Below, one piece after another: positions 8,640-16,192 of a stretch of DNA of 43,537 nucleotides. Within the stretch, counting starts at the first letter, position 1; each line of letters begins with the position of its first letter. The position numbers were made by a program, and so were the translations under genes. The notes beneath the pieces were generated by a model that had not been told where the DNA came from, did no database searches, and was given only the letters and a program-made list of their open reading frames with translations. Source of the stretch: Acidobacteriota bacterium (lineage in GTDB: Bacteria; Acidobacteriota; Terriglobia; Acidiferrales; UBA7541); assembly GCA_028877145.1 (NCBI GenBank), contig JAGWOX010000003.1, positions 1 to 43,537 on the forward strand, given 5' to 3'.

Positions 8640-8659
8640 CTCGTGAAATGTTTCACGAG
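8640..8659 (-). promoter_or_regulatory. perfect 9+9 bp palindrome in front of the DyP cluster
   Basis: CTCGTGAAA and TTTCACGAG are exact inverted copies separated by two bases. The site lies 11 bases before the ATG of the first gene in the cluster and abuts its GGGAGG ribosome site (8635-8640). It could be an operator for a dimeric repressor, or an RNA hairpin that limits access to the ribosome site. No regulator gene is adjacent. Confidence 0.55.
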
Positions 8660-8889
8660 CGAATTCTGGATCCTCATCCCTGGGCCGTGGTGAATATCGA
8701 TCGAGCGTATGGCATGGGTCGCAAAACTGATACTGTCATTTCTTACAGGTCTCTCGCTCTCGGGCGAATTCGCAAATCGATGTTCTAATGCGCGCCCTCG
8801 GCCATTTTTCGGAGCGTTTGTCCGACCGGGAGAAGCACCAACTTTTTCGGTAACTTGATTCGGAAGATCTGGCGGCGAAGGGGAAAAGC

Positions 8890-8911
8890 GCGCGGGCAGG
8901 AGTGCCCGCGC
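8890..8911 (-). terminator. probable rho-independent terminator of the ilv operon
   Basis: On the minus strand a 9-bp stem GCGCGGGCA/TGCCCGCGC with a four-base loop begins 12 bases after the ilvH stop codon. It is followed by GCTTTTCCCC. The short T-run makes it a plausible end to the ilv transcript, separating it from the DyP cluster downstream on the same strand. Confidence 0.65.
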
Positions 8912-8922
8912 CACGGGGTCAA

Positions 8923-9471
8923 TCACGCCGACTGCGCGATGTTTTCGTCCTCGGCGTCTTCGACGACAACGTTGGACTGCGTTGGTCCGAGCGAGCGCTT
9001 GCCGCGTCGCATGGCTACAATTCCCGTGCGCACCATTTCCATCACGCCGTAGGGGCGCAGCACTTCGACGAGACTGTCGATCTTGTCCTCGGTGCCGGTG
9101 ATTTCGATGGTGAGCGATTCGAGCGCCACATCCACTACGCGCGCGCGGAACACCTTCGCGAGTTCGAGCACGTGCGGCCGCACTTCCTGCGCCGCGGCCA
9201 CCTTGATCATCGCCAGGTCCCGCGCGATCGAAGGCTCTCGCGTGATGTTGTCGACGAGCAGCACATTCACCAGCTTGTAGAGGTTCGCCTCGATCCGCCG
9301 GGCCTGATCGGGATCGGCCTCGACGGTGATTGTCATGCGCGAGACTTCCGGCTTTTCCGTTCGGCCGACAGTGAGCGAATCGATATTGAACGCCCGGCGG
9401 CGGAAGAGCGACGCCACACGCGTCAGAACGCCCGGCTTGTTTTCCACGTAGACGACGAACGTATTCAGCAT
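8923..9471 (-). CDS. ilvH: acetolactate synthase small (regulatory) subunit
   Basis: The regulatory subunit binds the catalytic IlvB subunit and confers feedback inhibition by valine. The N-terminal ACT domain is clear (FVVYVENKPGVLTRVASLF, then FNIDSLTVGRTEKPEVSRMTI). It is followed by a C-terminal ACT-like domain (EITGTEDKIDSLVEVLRPYGV). The ATG at 9471 (MLNTFVV) has GAGGGA just upstream and gives the usual family N-terminus, about 182 residues. An ATG at 9486 that overlaps the ilvB stop is an alternative. The short tail rich in acidic residues (DAEDEN) is not diagnostic. It is the last gene of the ilvD-ilvC-ilvB-ilvH operon, translated right after ilvB. Confidence 0.93.
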   Translation of the reverse strand: MLNTFVVYVENKPGVLTRVASLFRRRAFNIDSLTVGRTEKPEVSRMTITVEADPDQARRIEANLYKLVNVLLVDNITREPSIARDLAMIKVAAAQEVRPHVLELAKVFRARVVDVALESLTIEITGTEDKIDSLVEVLRPYGVMEMVRTGIVAMRRGKRSLGPTQSNVVVEDAEDENIAQSA

Positions 9472-9478
9472 CCGTCCC

Positions 9479-11197
9479 TCAGTCATCGGCCGCCGTCTCC
9501 ACCAGCGGGCTCGGCCGCCGGATCATTTCGTGGAGCGGCGCTCCCGCGGCCACCATCGGATACACCGAGTCTTCCTGCTCCACGCGGAAATCGATCACCA
9601 CCGGCCCCTCGTGCTCGCGCGCCGCGCGAACGGCCGGCACCACGCCGCCTCGCTTCGTGACTCGCATGCTGCGGATACCATACGCTTCGGCCAGCCGGAC
9701 GAAATCCGGGCTCAGGAGCGGCGTCGACTGGTAATTGCGCTCGTAGAAAAATTCCTGCCATTGTCGCACCATGCCCAGGTAGCCGTTGTTGATGATGGCG
9801 ACGTTGATCTTCAGTTTTTCCTGCACCATCGTCGCGAGTTCCGCCATCGTCATCTGGAAACCGCCGTCGCCCACCACCACCCACACCTCGGCTTCCGGCC
9901 GCGCGACTTTCGCGCCGATTGCCGCGGGCAGCGCGAAGCCCATCGTGCCGAGGCCGCCGGAGGTGACGAGCGAACGCGGGTCCTCGTGCTTGTAATACTG
10001 CGCTTCCCACATCTGGTGCTGGCCGACATCGGTGACCACCACGGTGTTGCTCTCGCGTGTCTCGATCCACAGGTCGTTGATCACGTGCGCCGCGTACAGG
10101 TGTCCGTTGTCTTCGAGCGACTGGATGTCCCGCACCGCCGCGTCGCCCTGATGGCCTTCAATCCACTTGAGCCATTCGCTCCGGTCGCCCGGTTCAACGC
10201 GCGGCAACAGCGCGCGCAGCACTTCCCGCAAATCGCCCACCAACGCCACGTCCACCTTTACGTTCTTGTTGATTTCGGCGGGATCGATCTCGACGTGGAT
10301 TTTCTTCGCCAGCGGCGCGTAGGACTCCTTGGCGCCGGTCACCCGGTCGTCGAATCGCATCCCGAGCGCCAGCAGCAAATCCGCGTTCTGAATCGCATGG
10401 TTCACCCACGCCTCGCCGTGCATGCCCATCATGCCCAGATTCAGCGGATGCGAAGCGGGCAACGCGCCCAAGCCGAGCAGCGTCAGCGCGACGGGAATCT
10501 GCGCGCGCTCGGCCAGTTCGCGCACCTCGCCCATCGCTCCCGATGCCAGCACGCCCTGTCCCGCCAGAATCACCGGCCGCTTCGCCCGCGCGAGCAATTC
10601 CAGCGCTCGCACGTATTCCGCCTCTGCTGGCGAAAGGTCCGGCCGGTATCCGGGCAATTGCGGTTTCGCGGCTTCCCAGTCGAATTCGCAGGAAGCCTGC
10701 TGCGCATCTTTCGTGATGTCGACGAGCACCGGCCCCGGCCGCCCCGATCGCGCCACGTAGAACGCCTCGCGGATTGTGCGCGCCACCTCGTCCGCGCGCG
10801 TCACCAGCGCGTTATGTTTGGTGATCGGCAGCGTGACGCCGGTGATGTCTGTTTCCTGAAACGCGTCGGAGCCGATCAGCCGGCTGCCCACCTGCCCCGT
10901 GATGCAGACGATCGGCGAGGAATCCATCATCGCCGTGGCGATGCCGGTGACCATGTTTGTCGCGCCGGGTCCGGACGTCGCGACGGCCACACCCACGCGC
11001 CCGCTGGCCCGCGCGTAGCCGTCGGCCATGTGCGTCGCGCCCTGTTCGTGACGCACCAGGATGTGATGTATGCGGCTATGCTTCAACGCGTCGTAAGCGG
11101 GCAGGATCGCTCCGCCCGGATAGCCGAAGACGTGCTCCACGCCTTCCCGCTCCAGGCACTCCCACAGAATCTGCGCTCCCGTCATCTTCATCGTCAT
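9479..11197 (-). CDS. ilvB: acetolactate synthase large (catalytic) subunit
   Basis: ThDP-dependent enzyme that joins pyruvate with pyruvate or 2-oxobutyrate, the first common step to valine, leucine and isoleucine. The three expected domains are present. The N-terminal domain has FGYPGGAILPAYD and the catalytic Glu in HEQGATHMADGYARASG. A central FAD-binding domain follows. The C-terminal ThDP domain has the metal motif GDGGFQMTMAELATM and NNGYLGMVRQWQEFFY. About 572 residues, a normal length. The start at 11197 gives MTMKMTGAQ; earlier in-frame codons lack support. About 190 bases separate it from ilvC upstream, a stretch holding a small dispersed hairpin (11272-11299). It ends seven bases before the preferred ilvH start. 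Confidence 0.96.
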   Translation of the reverse strand: MTMKMTGAQILWECLEREGVEHVFGYPGGAILPAYDALKHSRIHHILVRHEQGATHMADGYARASGRVGVAVATSGPGATNMVTGIATAMMDSSPIVCITGQVGSRLIGSDAFQETDITGVTLPITKHNALVTRADEVARTIREAFYVARSGRPGPVLVDITKDAQQASCEFDWEAAKPQLPGYRPDLSPAEAEYVRALELLARAKRPVILAGQGVLASGAMGEVRELAERAQIPVALTLLGLGALPASHPLNLGMMGMHGEAWVNHAIQNADLLLALGMRFDDRVTGAKESYAPLAKKIHVEIDPAEINKNVKVDVALVGDLREVLRALLPRVEPGDRSEWLKWIEGHQGDAAVRDIQSLEDNGHLYAAHVINDLWIETRESNTVVVTDVGQHQMWEAQYYKHEDPRSLVTSGGLGTMGFALPAAIGAKVARPEAEVWVVVGDGGFQMTMAELATMVQEKLKINVAIINNGYLGMVRQWQEFFYERNYQSTPLLSPDFVRLAEAYGIRSMRVTKRGGVVPAVRAAREHEGPVVIDFRVEQEDSVYPMVAAGAPLHEMIRRPSPLVETAADD

Positions 11198-11271
11198 CAA
11201 CCCAAAATCATTCCGTCTTGCTGCTCCAGCCTCGCATCCCGCCACATCGAAATCCTGTCATCCTGAGCGGA

Positions 11272-11299
11272 GCGGTCCGATTTCGAAAATGCGGACCGC
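11272..11299. repeat. hairpin within a dispersed TCATCCTGAGCG-type repeat
   Basis: GCGGTCCG (11272-11279) and CGGACCGC (11292-11299) can form an 8-bp stem, directly after the phrase TCATCCTGAGCGGAGCG. Phrases of this kind are common intergenic repeats in Acidobacteriota (from memory). It lies between ilvC and ilvB. No T-run follows on the minus strand, so it is not an obvious terminator. Confidence 0.45.
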
Positions 11300-11390
11300 C
11301 CCGTATCCGTGAGGGCATCGGAGCGAAGGACGCCGAACGCGTAGAGGCAAAGTGGCCCACGAAAAACCTCTGTCGGCTTTCGCCCGCACC

Positions 11391-12398
11391 TCACGCCGAA
11401 GCCGCCTTCTGCTCGAGCCACGCCATCCGCTCGCGCAGCTTCGCGCCGATCTGTTCGATGGGGTGTTCGAGGTCGCTCTTGAGCAGCGCGTTGTAGCGAG
11501 GGCGCCCCGCGGCGTGCTCGCCAATCCATTCCCTGGCAAACTCGCCCGACCGAACTTCCGCCAGAATCTTTCGCATCTCCTCGCGGACGTGCTCGTCGAC
11601 GACGCGCGAGCCGCGCGAAAGATCGCCATATTTCGCCGTTTCGCTCACGTACTTGTGCATGCGCGCGAAGCCGCCTTCGTAAATCAAGTCGACGATCAGC
11701 TTCAGTTCGTGCAAGCACTCGAAATACGCCACTTCAGGACTGTAGCCCGCCTTCGTCAGCGTCTCCCATCCCGCCGCAATCAGCTCCGTGACGCCGCCAC
11801 ACAGCACCGCCTGCTCGCCAAAGAGGTCGGTCTCGGTCTCCTCGGCGAAAGTCGTTTCCAGCACCGTCGCGCGCGTCCCGCCGATCGCCTGCGCGTAAGC
11901 CAGCGTGCGCTCGAACGCCTTGCCCGTCGCGTCCTGATGCACCGCGACGAGGCACGGAACGCCGCGCCCCTGCTCGTACTGCCGCCGCACCAGGCTCCCC
12001 GGCCCCTTCGGCGCCACCATTGTCACGTCCAGGTTCGCCGCCGGCTTGATTTGTCCATAGTGGACGTTAAATCCGTGGGACACGAGTACCATGGCTCCCG
12101 GCTTCAGCCGCGGCGCGATCGCTTCCTTGTAAAGCTGCGGCTGCGTCATGTCCGGCGCGAGGAGGACAACGACATCCGCACCCTCGACCGCGGCGGCCGG
12201 TTCCACCGGCTTCCAGCCGTCTTCGATCGCCTGTTTCCACGAAGGCCCGTTCGGCCGCTGGCCGAGCGTCACGTTGCATCCGCTGTCGCGCAGGTTCAGC
12301 GCCTGCCCGCGCCCCTGGCTGCCGTATCCGATCACCGCGATGCGCAGGCCCGCCAGCGCCTTGGGATTCGCATCGGCTTCGAAATAGAGCTTCGTCAT
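11391..12398 (-). CDS. ilvC: ketol-acid reductoisomerase (class I)
   Basis: NAD(P)H- and Mg-dependent enzyme that isomerises and reduces acetolactate or acetohydroxybutyrate, the second step of branched-chain amino acid synthesis. The Rossmann motif is [13 protein letters not shown], followed by a cofactor loop [12 protein letters not shown]. Then come [12 protein letters not shown] and [16 protein letters not shown]. The metal-binding helices of the knotted C-terminal domain include [19 protein letters not shown] and [18 protein letters not shown]. At 335 residues it is a short class I enzyme. The ATG at 12398 is preceded by GGAGGGGAG with an eight-base spacer. It follows ilvD by 35 bases on the same strand. 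Confidence 0.96.
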   Translation of the reverse strand: MTKLYFEADANPKALAGLRIAVIGYGSQGRGQALNLRDSGCNVTLGQRPNGPSWKQAIEDGWKPVEPAAAVEGADVVVLLAPDMTQPQLYKEAIAPRLKPGAMVLVSHGFNVHYGQIKPAANLDVTMVAPKGPGSLVRRQYEQGRGVPCLVAVHQDATGKAFERTLAYAQAIGGTRATVLETTFAEETETDLFGEQAVLCGGVTELIAAGWETLTKAGYSPEVAYFECLHELKLIVDLIYEGGFARMHKYVSETAKYGDLSRGSRVVDEHVREEMRKILAEVRSGEFAREWIGEHAAGRPRYNALLKSDLEHPIEQIGAKLRERMAWLEQKAASA

Positions 12399-12433
12399 CG
12401 TTGTTGCTCCCCTCCGGGTTTCCGGTGAATTTT

Positions 12434-14119
12434 TCAGGATTTCGTTGCCGCCGCCGCTTCGGCCGCCGCGAACTGCGGCCGCGTCACCGCGCCCTCGGAC
12501 GCCGACGAAACGAGCGCGGCGTATTTCGCCATCACGCCGCTCGTGTACCGCGGAGCCGGCGGACGCCACGCGGCGCGCCGCGACTCGAGATCGGCATCCA
12601 CGTTCAGCTTTCTCGCCGCCACGTCGAAAGTGATCGGATCGCCATCGCGCACCAAAGCGATCGGCCCGCCCACAGCCGCCTCCGGCGCCACATGCGCGGC
12701 CATCAAGCCGTGCGTCGCGCCGCTGAAACGGCCATCGGTGATCAACGCCACCGTGTCGCCCAGCCCGCGGCCGACCAGTGCCGCCGTCACGGCCAGCATC
12801 TCGCGCATGCCTGGCCCGCCGCGCGGACCTTCGTAGCGGATCACCACCACGTCGCCATCGCGAATTGCGCCTCGCTGCACCGCCTCGAACGCCTGCTCCT
12901 CGCTGTCGAAAACACGCGCCCTTCCCGTGTGCGACCGCCGCTCGTGCCCAGCCAGCTTCACCACGCATCCTTCGGGCGAAAGCGATCCGCGGAGAATCGC
13001 CAGCCCGCCGTGCTTTTCGATCGGATTCGAGAGCGGCCGAACCACCTGCTGCCCGGCGGCTTCCTTCGCGCTACGCGCCTCTTCCTGAATCGAGCGGCCG
13101 GAAACGGTCGCGCAGTCGTGCAGCAGCCCGGCATCGAGCAGACGCATCGCGATCAGCCGCTCGCCGCCAGCGCGCTCGAGATCCGGCGCGGTGTAGCGGC
13201 CAAAAGGTTTCAGGTCGCACAGCAGCGGCGTTCGCGCCATCACTCGGTCAAAATCGTCGATCGTGATTGGGACGCCGGCTTCCCGCGCGATGGCCAGCAA
13301 ATGCAGCACCGCGTTCGTCGAGCCGCCCGTCGCCGCGACCGACGCAAACGCATTTTCGAGACTTTCTCGCGTGATGATTTGGCTCGGCCGCACGCCGTCG
13401 CGCAACAATTGCATCACCAGCGCGCCCGCTTCCCGCGCCACCGCGTCCTTGCGCGGATCGGTGGCCGGAACCTGGTTCGCGCCCGCCGGCGACATCCCCA
13501 AAAGCGACGCGGCCGTCGCCATCGTGTTCGCGGTGAATTGGCCGCCGCACGCGCCCGCGCCAGGGCAAGCGTGGTCTTCGAGGTCCTTGAGCTGCTCGCT
13601 CGTCATTCGTCCCGCGGCGCACGCCCCCACCGCCTCGAAAACGTCCTGAATCGTCACGTCGCGCCCTTCGAAACGCCCCGGCTGGATCGATCCGCCGTAG
13701 AGCATCAGCGAAGGCACGTTCAGCCGCGCGAGAGCCATCAGCGTCCCCGGAATCGTCTTGTCGCAACCCGAGAGCGCCACCACCGCGTCCATCATGTGCC
13801 CGCGCGCCACCAACTCGATCGAATCGGCCACCACCTCGCGCGAGACCAGCGACGCCTTCATCCCCTCGGTCCCCATCGTGATTCCGTCGGAAACCGCGAT
13901 CGTGTTGAATTCGATCGGCGTCCCTCCGGCCGCACGAATGCCCTCTTTGACGGCCGTGGCCAGCTGCCGCAGATGGAAATTGCACGGCGTGACTTCAGTC
14001 CACGTGTTCGCCACGCCCACGAGCGGCCGCTCCAGATCGGCGTCGGTCAGCCCGGTAGCCTTCAGCATTGCCCGTGCCGGCGCCCGCGAGACTCCCTTCT
14101 TGATTCCGTCGCTGTTCAT
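12434..14119 (-). CDS. ilvD: dihydroxy-acid dehydratase
   Basis: Fe-S dehydratase that forms the 2-oxo acid precursors of valine and isoleucine. Three cysteine motifs typical of the IlvD/Edd family are visible: [24 protein letters not shown] and [16 protein letters not shown]. The C-terminal domain has [21 protein letters not shown]. About 561 residues, normal length. The ATG at 14119 ([18 protein letters not shown]) has GGGGA five bases upstream. It is the first gene of the ilvD-C-B-H operon and diverges from the phenylalanine operon. No Ile, Leu or Val-rich leader peptide or T-box-like structure was found in front of it. Confidence 0.96.
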   Translation of the reverse strand: MNSDGIKKGVSRAPARAMLKATGLTDADLERPLVGVANTWTEVTPCNFHLRQLATAVKEGIRAAGGTPIEFNTIAVSDGITMGTEGMKASLVSREVVADSIELVARGHMMDAVVALSGCDKTIPGTLMALARLNVPSLMLYGGSIQPGRFEGRDVTIQDVFEAVGACAAGRMTSEQLKDLEDHACPGAGACGGQFTANTMATAASLLGMSPAGANQVPATDPRKDAVAREAGALVMQLLRDGVRPSQIITRESLENAFASVAATGGSTNAVLHLLAIAREAGVPITIDDFDRVMARTPLLCDLKPFGRYTAPDLERAGGERLIAMRLLDAGLLHDCATVSGRSIQEEARSAKEAAGQQVVRPLSNPIEKHGGLAILRGSLSPEGCVVKLAGHERRSHTGRARVFDSEEQAFEAVQRGAIRDGDVVVIRYEGPRGGPGMREMLAVTAALVGRGLGDTVALITDGRFSGATHGLMAAHVAPEAAVGGPIALVRDGDPITFDVAARKLNVDADLESRRAAWRPPAPRYTSGVMAKYAALVSSASEGAVTRPQFAAAEAAAATKS

Positions 14120-14530
14120 GTCCCCTGTCGTTCCGTGTCCTCGTTCGGTTTTTCTGCACGGGAGCGCTCGAGCTCCCATAGAAGGCCATTGAACCCAAAC
14201 CGCATGGCATAGTCCAATTTATACTTTTCTCATTGTCCATAAGTTATATTTAGCGACCTTCCGACGAGGTGTCATCCGCCGCTACGTGTACATCGGCCGC
14301 TTCACGCCGCCATCGTTGCTTATTTGTGGAGCAAGAGCGCGCACAGCCTGAAGGCTGTGCCACAGAATCCTCTCCCCATCTCATCCGTGGGGTCACCGGA
14401 TACCCAGGCGCCGCCTCAAGATCTTCAAGGATACGGGGGTCCCGGATCGTCAGGATCGGACCGTAGTTCCGCCTGGGGTCTTCGTCCAAAATCAGCAACC
14501 CCCACTCCCGTCCCAACGCATCCCTGCCGA
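14120..14530. other. divergent intergenic region between ilvD and the phe operon
   Basis: An AT-rich patch at about 14210-14253, including TATAAA-like sequence on the minus strand, may hold the ilvD promoter, but no good -35 could be paired with it. A 9-bp stem GCACAGCCT/AGGCTGTGC at 14341-14360 matches the style of the dispersed palindromes in this window. A 95-codon minus-strand frame (14250-14537) reads through the region. Its first 45 residues look protein-like (RNYGPILTIRDPR) but no family is recognised and its start lies inside the phe promoter, so it is not called a gene. Confidence 0.5.
14341..14360. repeat. short palindrome of the dispersed type
   Basis: GCACAGCCT and AGGCTGTGC form a 9-bp stem with a two-base loop. 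It resembles the internal hairpins of the composite repeats at 2438-2522 and 27263-27338 (core ..CTGAAGG.. style). It is in the ilvD/phe intergenic region. Confidence 0.5.
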
Positions 14531-14559
14531 TTGACATGCAACCGAAGCCCGGCTAAAGT
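14531..14559 (+). promoter_or_regulatory. promoter of the phenylalanine operon
   Basis: A perfect -35 box TTGACA (14531-14536), a 17-base spacer and a -10 box TAAAGT (14554-14559) match the housekeeping sigma consensus well. The predicted start near 14566 places the leader-peptide ATG about 20 bases into the transcript. Confidence 0.75.
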
Positions 14560-14586
14560 GCTGCATCCGGGTATCGGATACGCTCA

Positions 14587-14694
14587 ATGATTTGCGCGAC
14601 GCCATTTCGCTTTAGCGGGTTCCTCTTTACGGGCCGCTTCCTCTATCGAGGGAGCGGACTGATGGAGCCTGCGCTCGCGCGGAGAACCAACTAG
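14587..14694 (+). CDS. phenylalanine-rich leader peptide of an attenuator
   Basis: A 35-codon reading frame sits between a consensus promoter and a strong terminator, ahead of the two phenylalanine biosynthesis genes. It begins MICATPFRFSGFLFTGRFLY, so five Phe and one Tyr fall within residues 6-20, far above chance for this GC-rich genome. The Phe codons are at 14605, 14611, 14620, 14626 and 14638. The last Phe codon lies inside segment 1 of an RNA hairpin (14634-14643/14648-14657), as in pheL-type leaders where ribosome stalling at Phe codons decides the fold. The Shine-Dalgarno sequence is weak. The remaining residues (RGSGLMEPALARRTN) are not conserved-looking. The role is inferred from position and codon content. 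Confidence 0.75.
   Translation: MICATPFRFSGFLFTGRFLYRGSGLMEPALARRTN
14634..14660 (+). promoter_or_regulatory. attenuator segments 1 and 2 (pause hairpin / antiterminator arm)
   Basis: CCGCTTCCTC (14634-14643) and GAGGGAGCGG (14648-14657) form a 10-bp stem with a TATC loop and one G-T pair. The second arm, extended to 14660 (GAGGGAGCGGACT), is nearly the same as the terminator's second arm (GAGGTCGCGGCCT, 10 of 13 bases). It can therefore also pair with the terminator's first arm at 14723-14735. Pairing 1:2 leaves the terminator free to form, and pairing 2:3 prevents it. Confidence 0.7.
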
Positions 14695-14722
14695 AAACCC
14701 GAGGGCGAAAAGAGCTTCCAAT

Positions 14723-14758
14723 AGGCCGCGACCTCCAGACGAGGTCGCGGCCTTTTTT
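14723..14758 (+). terminator. rho-independent terminator (attenuator) before chorismate mutase
   Basis: A perfect 13-bp stem AGGCCGCGACCTC/GAGGTCGCGGCCT (14723-14735 and 14741-14753) with a five-base loop is followed by a run of six T. It lies 39 bases before the chorismate mutase ATG and after the leader peptide stop. Because it precedes the genes and does not follow one, it is best read as a transcription attenuator. Confidence 0.88.
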
Positions 14759-14796
14759 GTTTTTCGGACAAGAACGGGAAACAAGGAGAGCAGGCC

Positions 14797-15081
14797 ATGA
14801 AACCGATCCACGATCGGGGAAAGAAAATCGATGGAATCGACGAGAAGCTGGTCGAGCTGTTGAATCGACGCGCGCAGCTAGCGATCGAAATCGGCGCATT
14901 CAAGCGCCGCTATCGCCTGAGCGCCATTTCGCCCGCGCGGGAACGCGAGATCCTGCGTCGCGTTTGCGAAACGAGCGCCGGCCCTCTCGACCCGAGAGCC
15001 GTGGCGCGCCTGTTCCGCGCCATCCTGACGGAATCGCGCAAAGCCGCGGCCGTGGCCGCCCCAGGAAAGGAGTCCCAATGA
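14797..15081 (+). CDS. chorismate mutase, AroQ type
   Basis: Converts chorismate to prephenate, the branch step to phenylalanine and tyrosine. The 94-residue protein is a single all-helical AroQ domain. IDGIDEKLVELLNRRAQLAIEI is followed by AFKRR (K36 as the substrate-binding Lys), PAREREILRRV and VARLFRAILTESRK. A ribosome site AAGGAGAG lies before the ATG (ACAAGGAGAGCAGGCC). Its TGA overlaps the ATG of the next gene (ATGA at 15078-15081), so the two are translationally coupled. In many bacteria the two activities are fused in PheA; here they are separate chains. Expression is probably controlled by the attenuator just upstream. Confidence 0.93.
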   Translation: MKPIHDRGKKIDGIDEKLVELLNRRAQLAIEIGAFKRRYRLSAISPAREREILRRVCETSAGPLDPRAVARLFRAILTESRKAAAVAAPGKESQ

Positions 15082-15938
15082 CCGTTCCGGCCGCATATCC
15101 CCGCGTCGCTTTTCAGGGCGAGCGCGGCGCGTTCAGCGAAGAAGCCGCCGTGCTCCTGGTCGGCGAGGAAATCGACCTCGTGCCTCGCCCCACTTTCGAC
15201 GCGCTCTACGCCTCAATCCGCGAAGGAGCGGCCGATCTCGCTCTCGCCCCGGTCGAAAACACGCTGGCTGGCTCGGTGGTTGCCTCGCTCGACCTGCTGC
15301 TCGAGAGCGGCCTGCACGCGGTCGCCGAAGTGATTCTGCCGATCGCCCACTGCCTCATCGGCACGCCCGACGCCGCGTTCGAGCGAATCACGAGCGTAGA
15401 ATCGCACCCGGTCGCCCTCGCCCAATGCGGGCGCTTCCTTCGCGCGAATCCGCAAATGACGCGCCGCGCCACGCTCGATACCGCAGGCAGCGTCCGCGAA
15501 ATCATCCGTGCCGCAGATCCCTCGCGCGCCGCCATCGCCGGCCGCCGAGCCGCCGAAATCTATGGGGGCCGTATCCTGCGCGAGCACATCGAGGATCATG
15601 CCGAAAACTACACGCGTTTCCTCTTGCTTTCCCCCACCCCGCGTACGAACGAGAGCGCCAACCGCCTTTCCCTCGTCGTCGAATTGCGCCACGTCCCCGG
15701 CGCGCTGCATCGCGCCCTCGGCGTCTTCGCCAGCCGCTCAATCGACCTGCTCAAGATCGAGAGTCGCCCCATCCCCGGCCGCCCCTGGCAATACCGTTTT
15801 TACCTCGATCTCCACGCATCCCTGAACGATCCGGCAACGCTCGCCGCGCTCGACGAACTGCGCCAATGCACCGACAGCGTACGCACATTAGGCTGCTACC
15901 CGGCCTACGACCCGACATCGTGCCCTATCCGAGGATAG
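15078..15938 (+). CDS. pheA: prephenate dehydratase
   Basis: Converts prephenate to phenylpyruvate, the committed step to phenylalanine. The 286-residue protein starts with the catalytic domain: VAFQGERGAFSEEAA, PVENTLAGSVVASLDLL, and near 175 the catalytic Thr-Arg-Phe in NYTRFLLL. A C-terminal ACT domain follows, with LRHVPGALHRALGVFASRSIDLLKI in two halves and the Phe-binding ESRP motif, so feedback inhibition by phenylalanine is likely. Start at 15078 overlaps the chorismate mutase stop and follows AGGAAAGGAG. A small hairpin (CCTATC-CGAG-GATAGG, about 15925-15940) overlaps the stop codon, and CCGACC/GGTCGG follows at 15946-15963, without a T-run. Confidence 0.95.
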   Translation: MTVPAAYPRVAFQGERGAFSEEAAVLLVGEEIDLVPRPTFDALYASIREGAADLALAPVENTLAGSVVASLDLLLESGLHAVAEVILPIAHCLIGTPDAAFERITSVESHPVALAQCGRFLRANPQMTRRATLDTAGSVREIIRAADPSRAAIAGRRAAEIYGGRILREHIEDHAENYTRFLLLSPTPRTNESANRLSLVVELRHVPGALHRALGVFASRSIDLLKIESRPIPGRPWQYRFYLDLHASLNDPATLAALDELRQCTDSVRTLGCYPAYDPTSCPIRG

Positions 15939-16192
15939 GCAGCGGCCGACCCCCGCAGGTCGGGCACTGATCATCTGCCTACCATCGGGCCGCATTCGTC
16001 CTCGTCGGCGAAGGACGATGAACCGTCCTGACGTCTCCCGCCGGCGGCTTTCAGGTGATTTTCAGCTACTTCTATCATCTTCGGGAGGAGAGGTGTGATG
16101 TGCCCTCATCTCCTCCGCGTCAAGGGTTCCAACGCCGGCTGTGGAAACCGGCCTGTACCTGCCCTTGCGGAGTTCCTCTAGAGGTGTTTGTC

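Noticed and set aside
8640-8659. The palindrome as a parS site
   Set aside because: parS has TTTCAC before GTGAAA around the centre; here the order is reversed (GTGAAA-TG-TTTCAC), and no parA or parB gene is nearby.
9530-11266. Long plus-strand open frame opposite ilvB (also 12401-14212 opposite ilvD, and 34602-36242 minus opposite the M28 peptidase)
   Set aside because: They are antisense shadows produced by high GC at third codon positions. The products are Arg/His/Ala-rich with no family resemblance, and the opposite strand carries clear enzymes.
11391-12968. A 525-codon minus frame that would join ilvC to upstream sequence
   Set aside because: The upstream part is an out-of-frame reading of ilvD. 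The ATG at 12398 with GGAGGGGAG sets the real ilvC start.
14120-14300. A branched-chain leader peptide or T-box in front of ilvD
   Set aside because: Small frames on the minus strand have no run of Leu, Ile or Val codons, and no T-box sequence (TGGNACCGCG-like) or terminator was found.
14250-14537. A 95-codon minus-strand frame in the ilvD/phe gap
   Set aside because: Its start lies in the phe promoter, it crosses a palindrome, it has no ribosome site and no recognised family.
14757-15938. A 393-codon frame extending prephenate dehydratase upstream
   Set aside because: The upstream part is the wrong frame of chorismate mutase. The ATG at 15078 overlaps the stop of that gene and has a good ribosome site.
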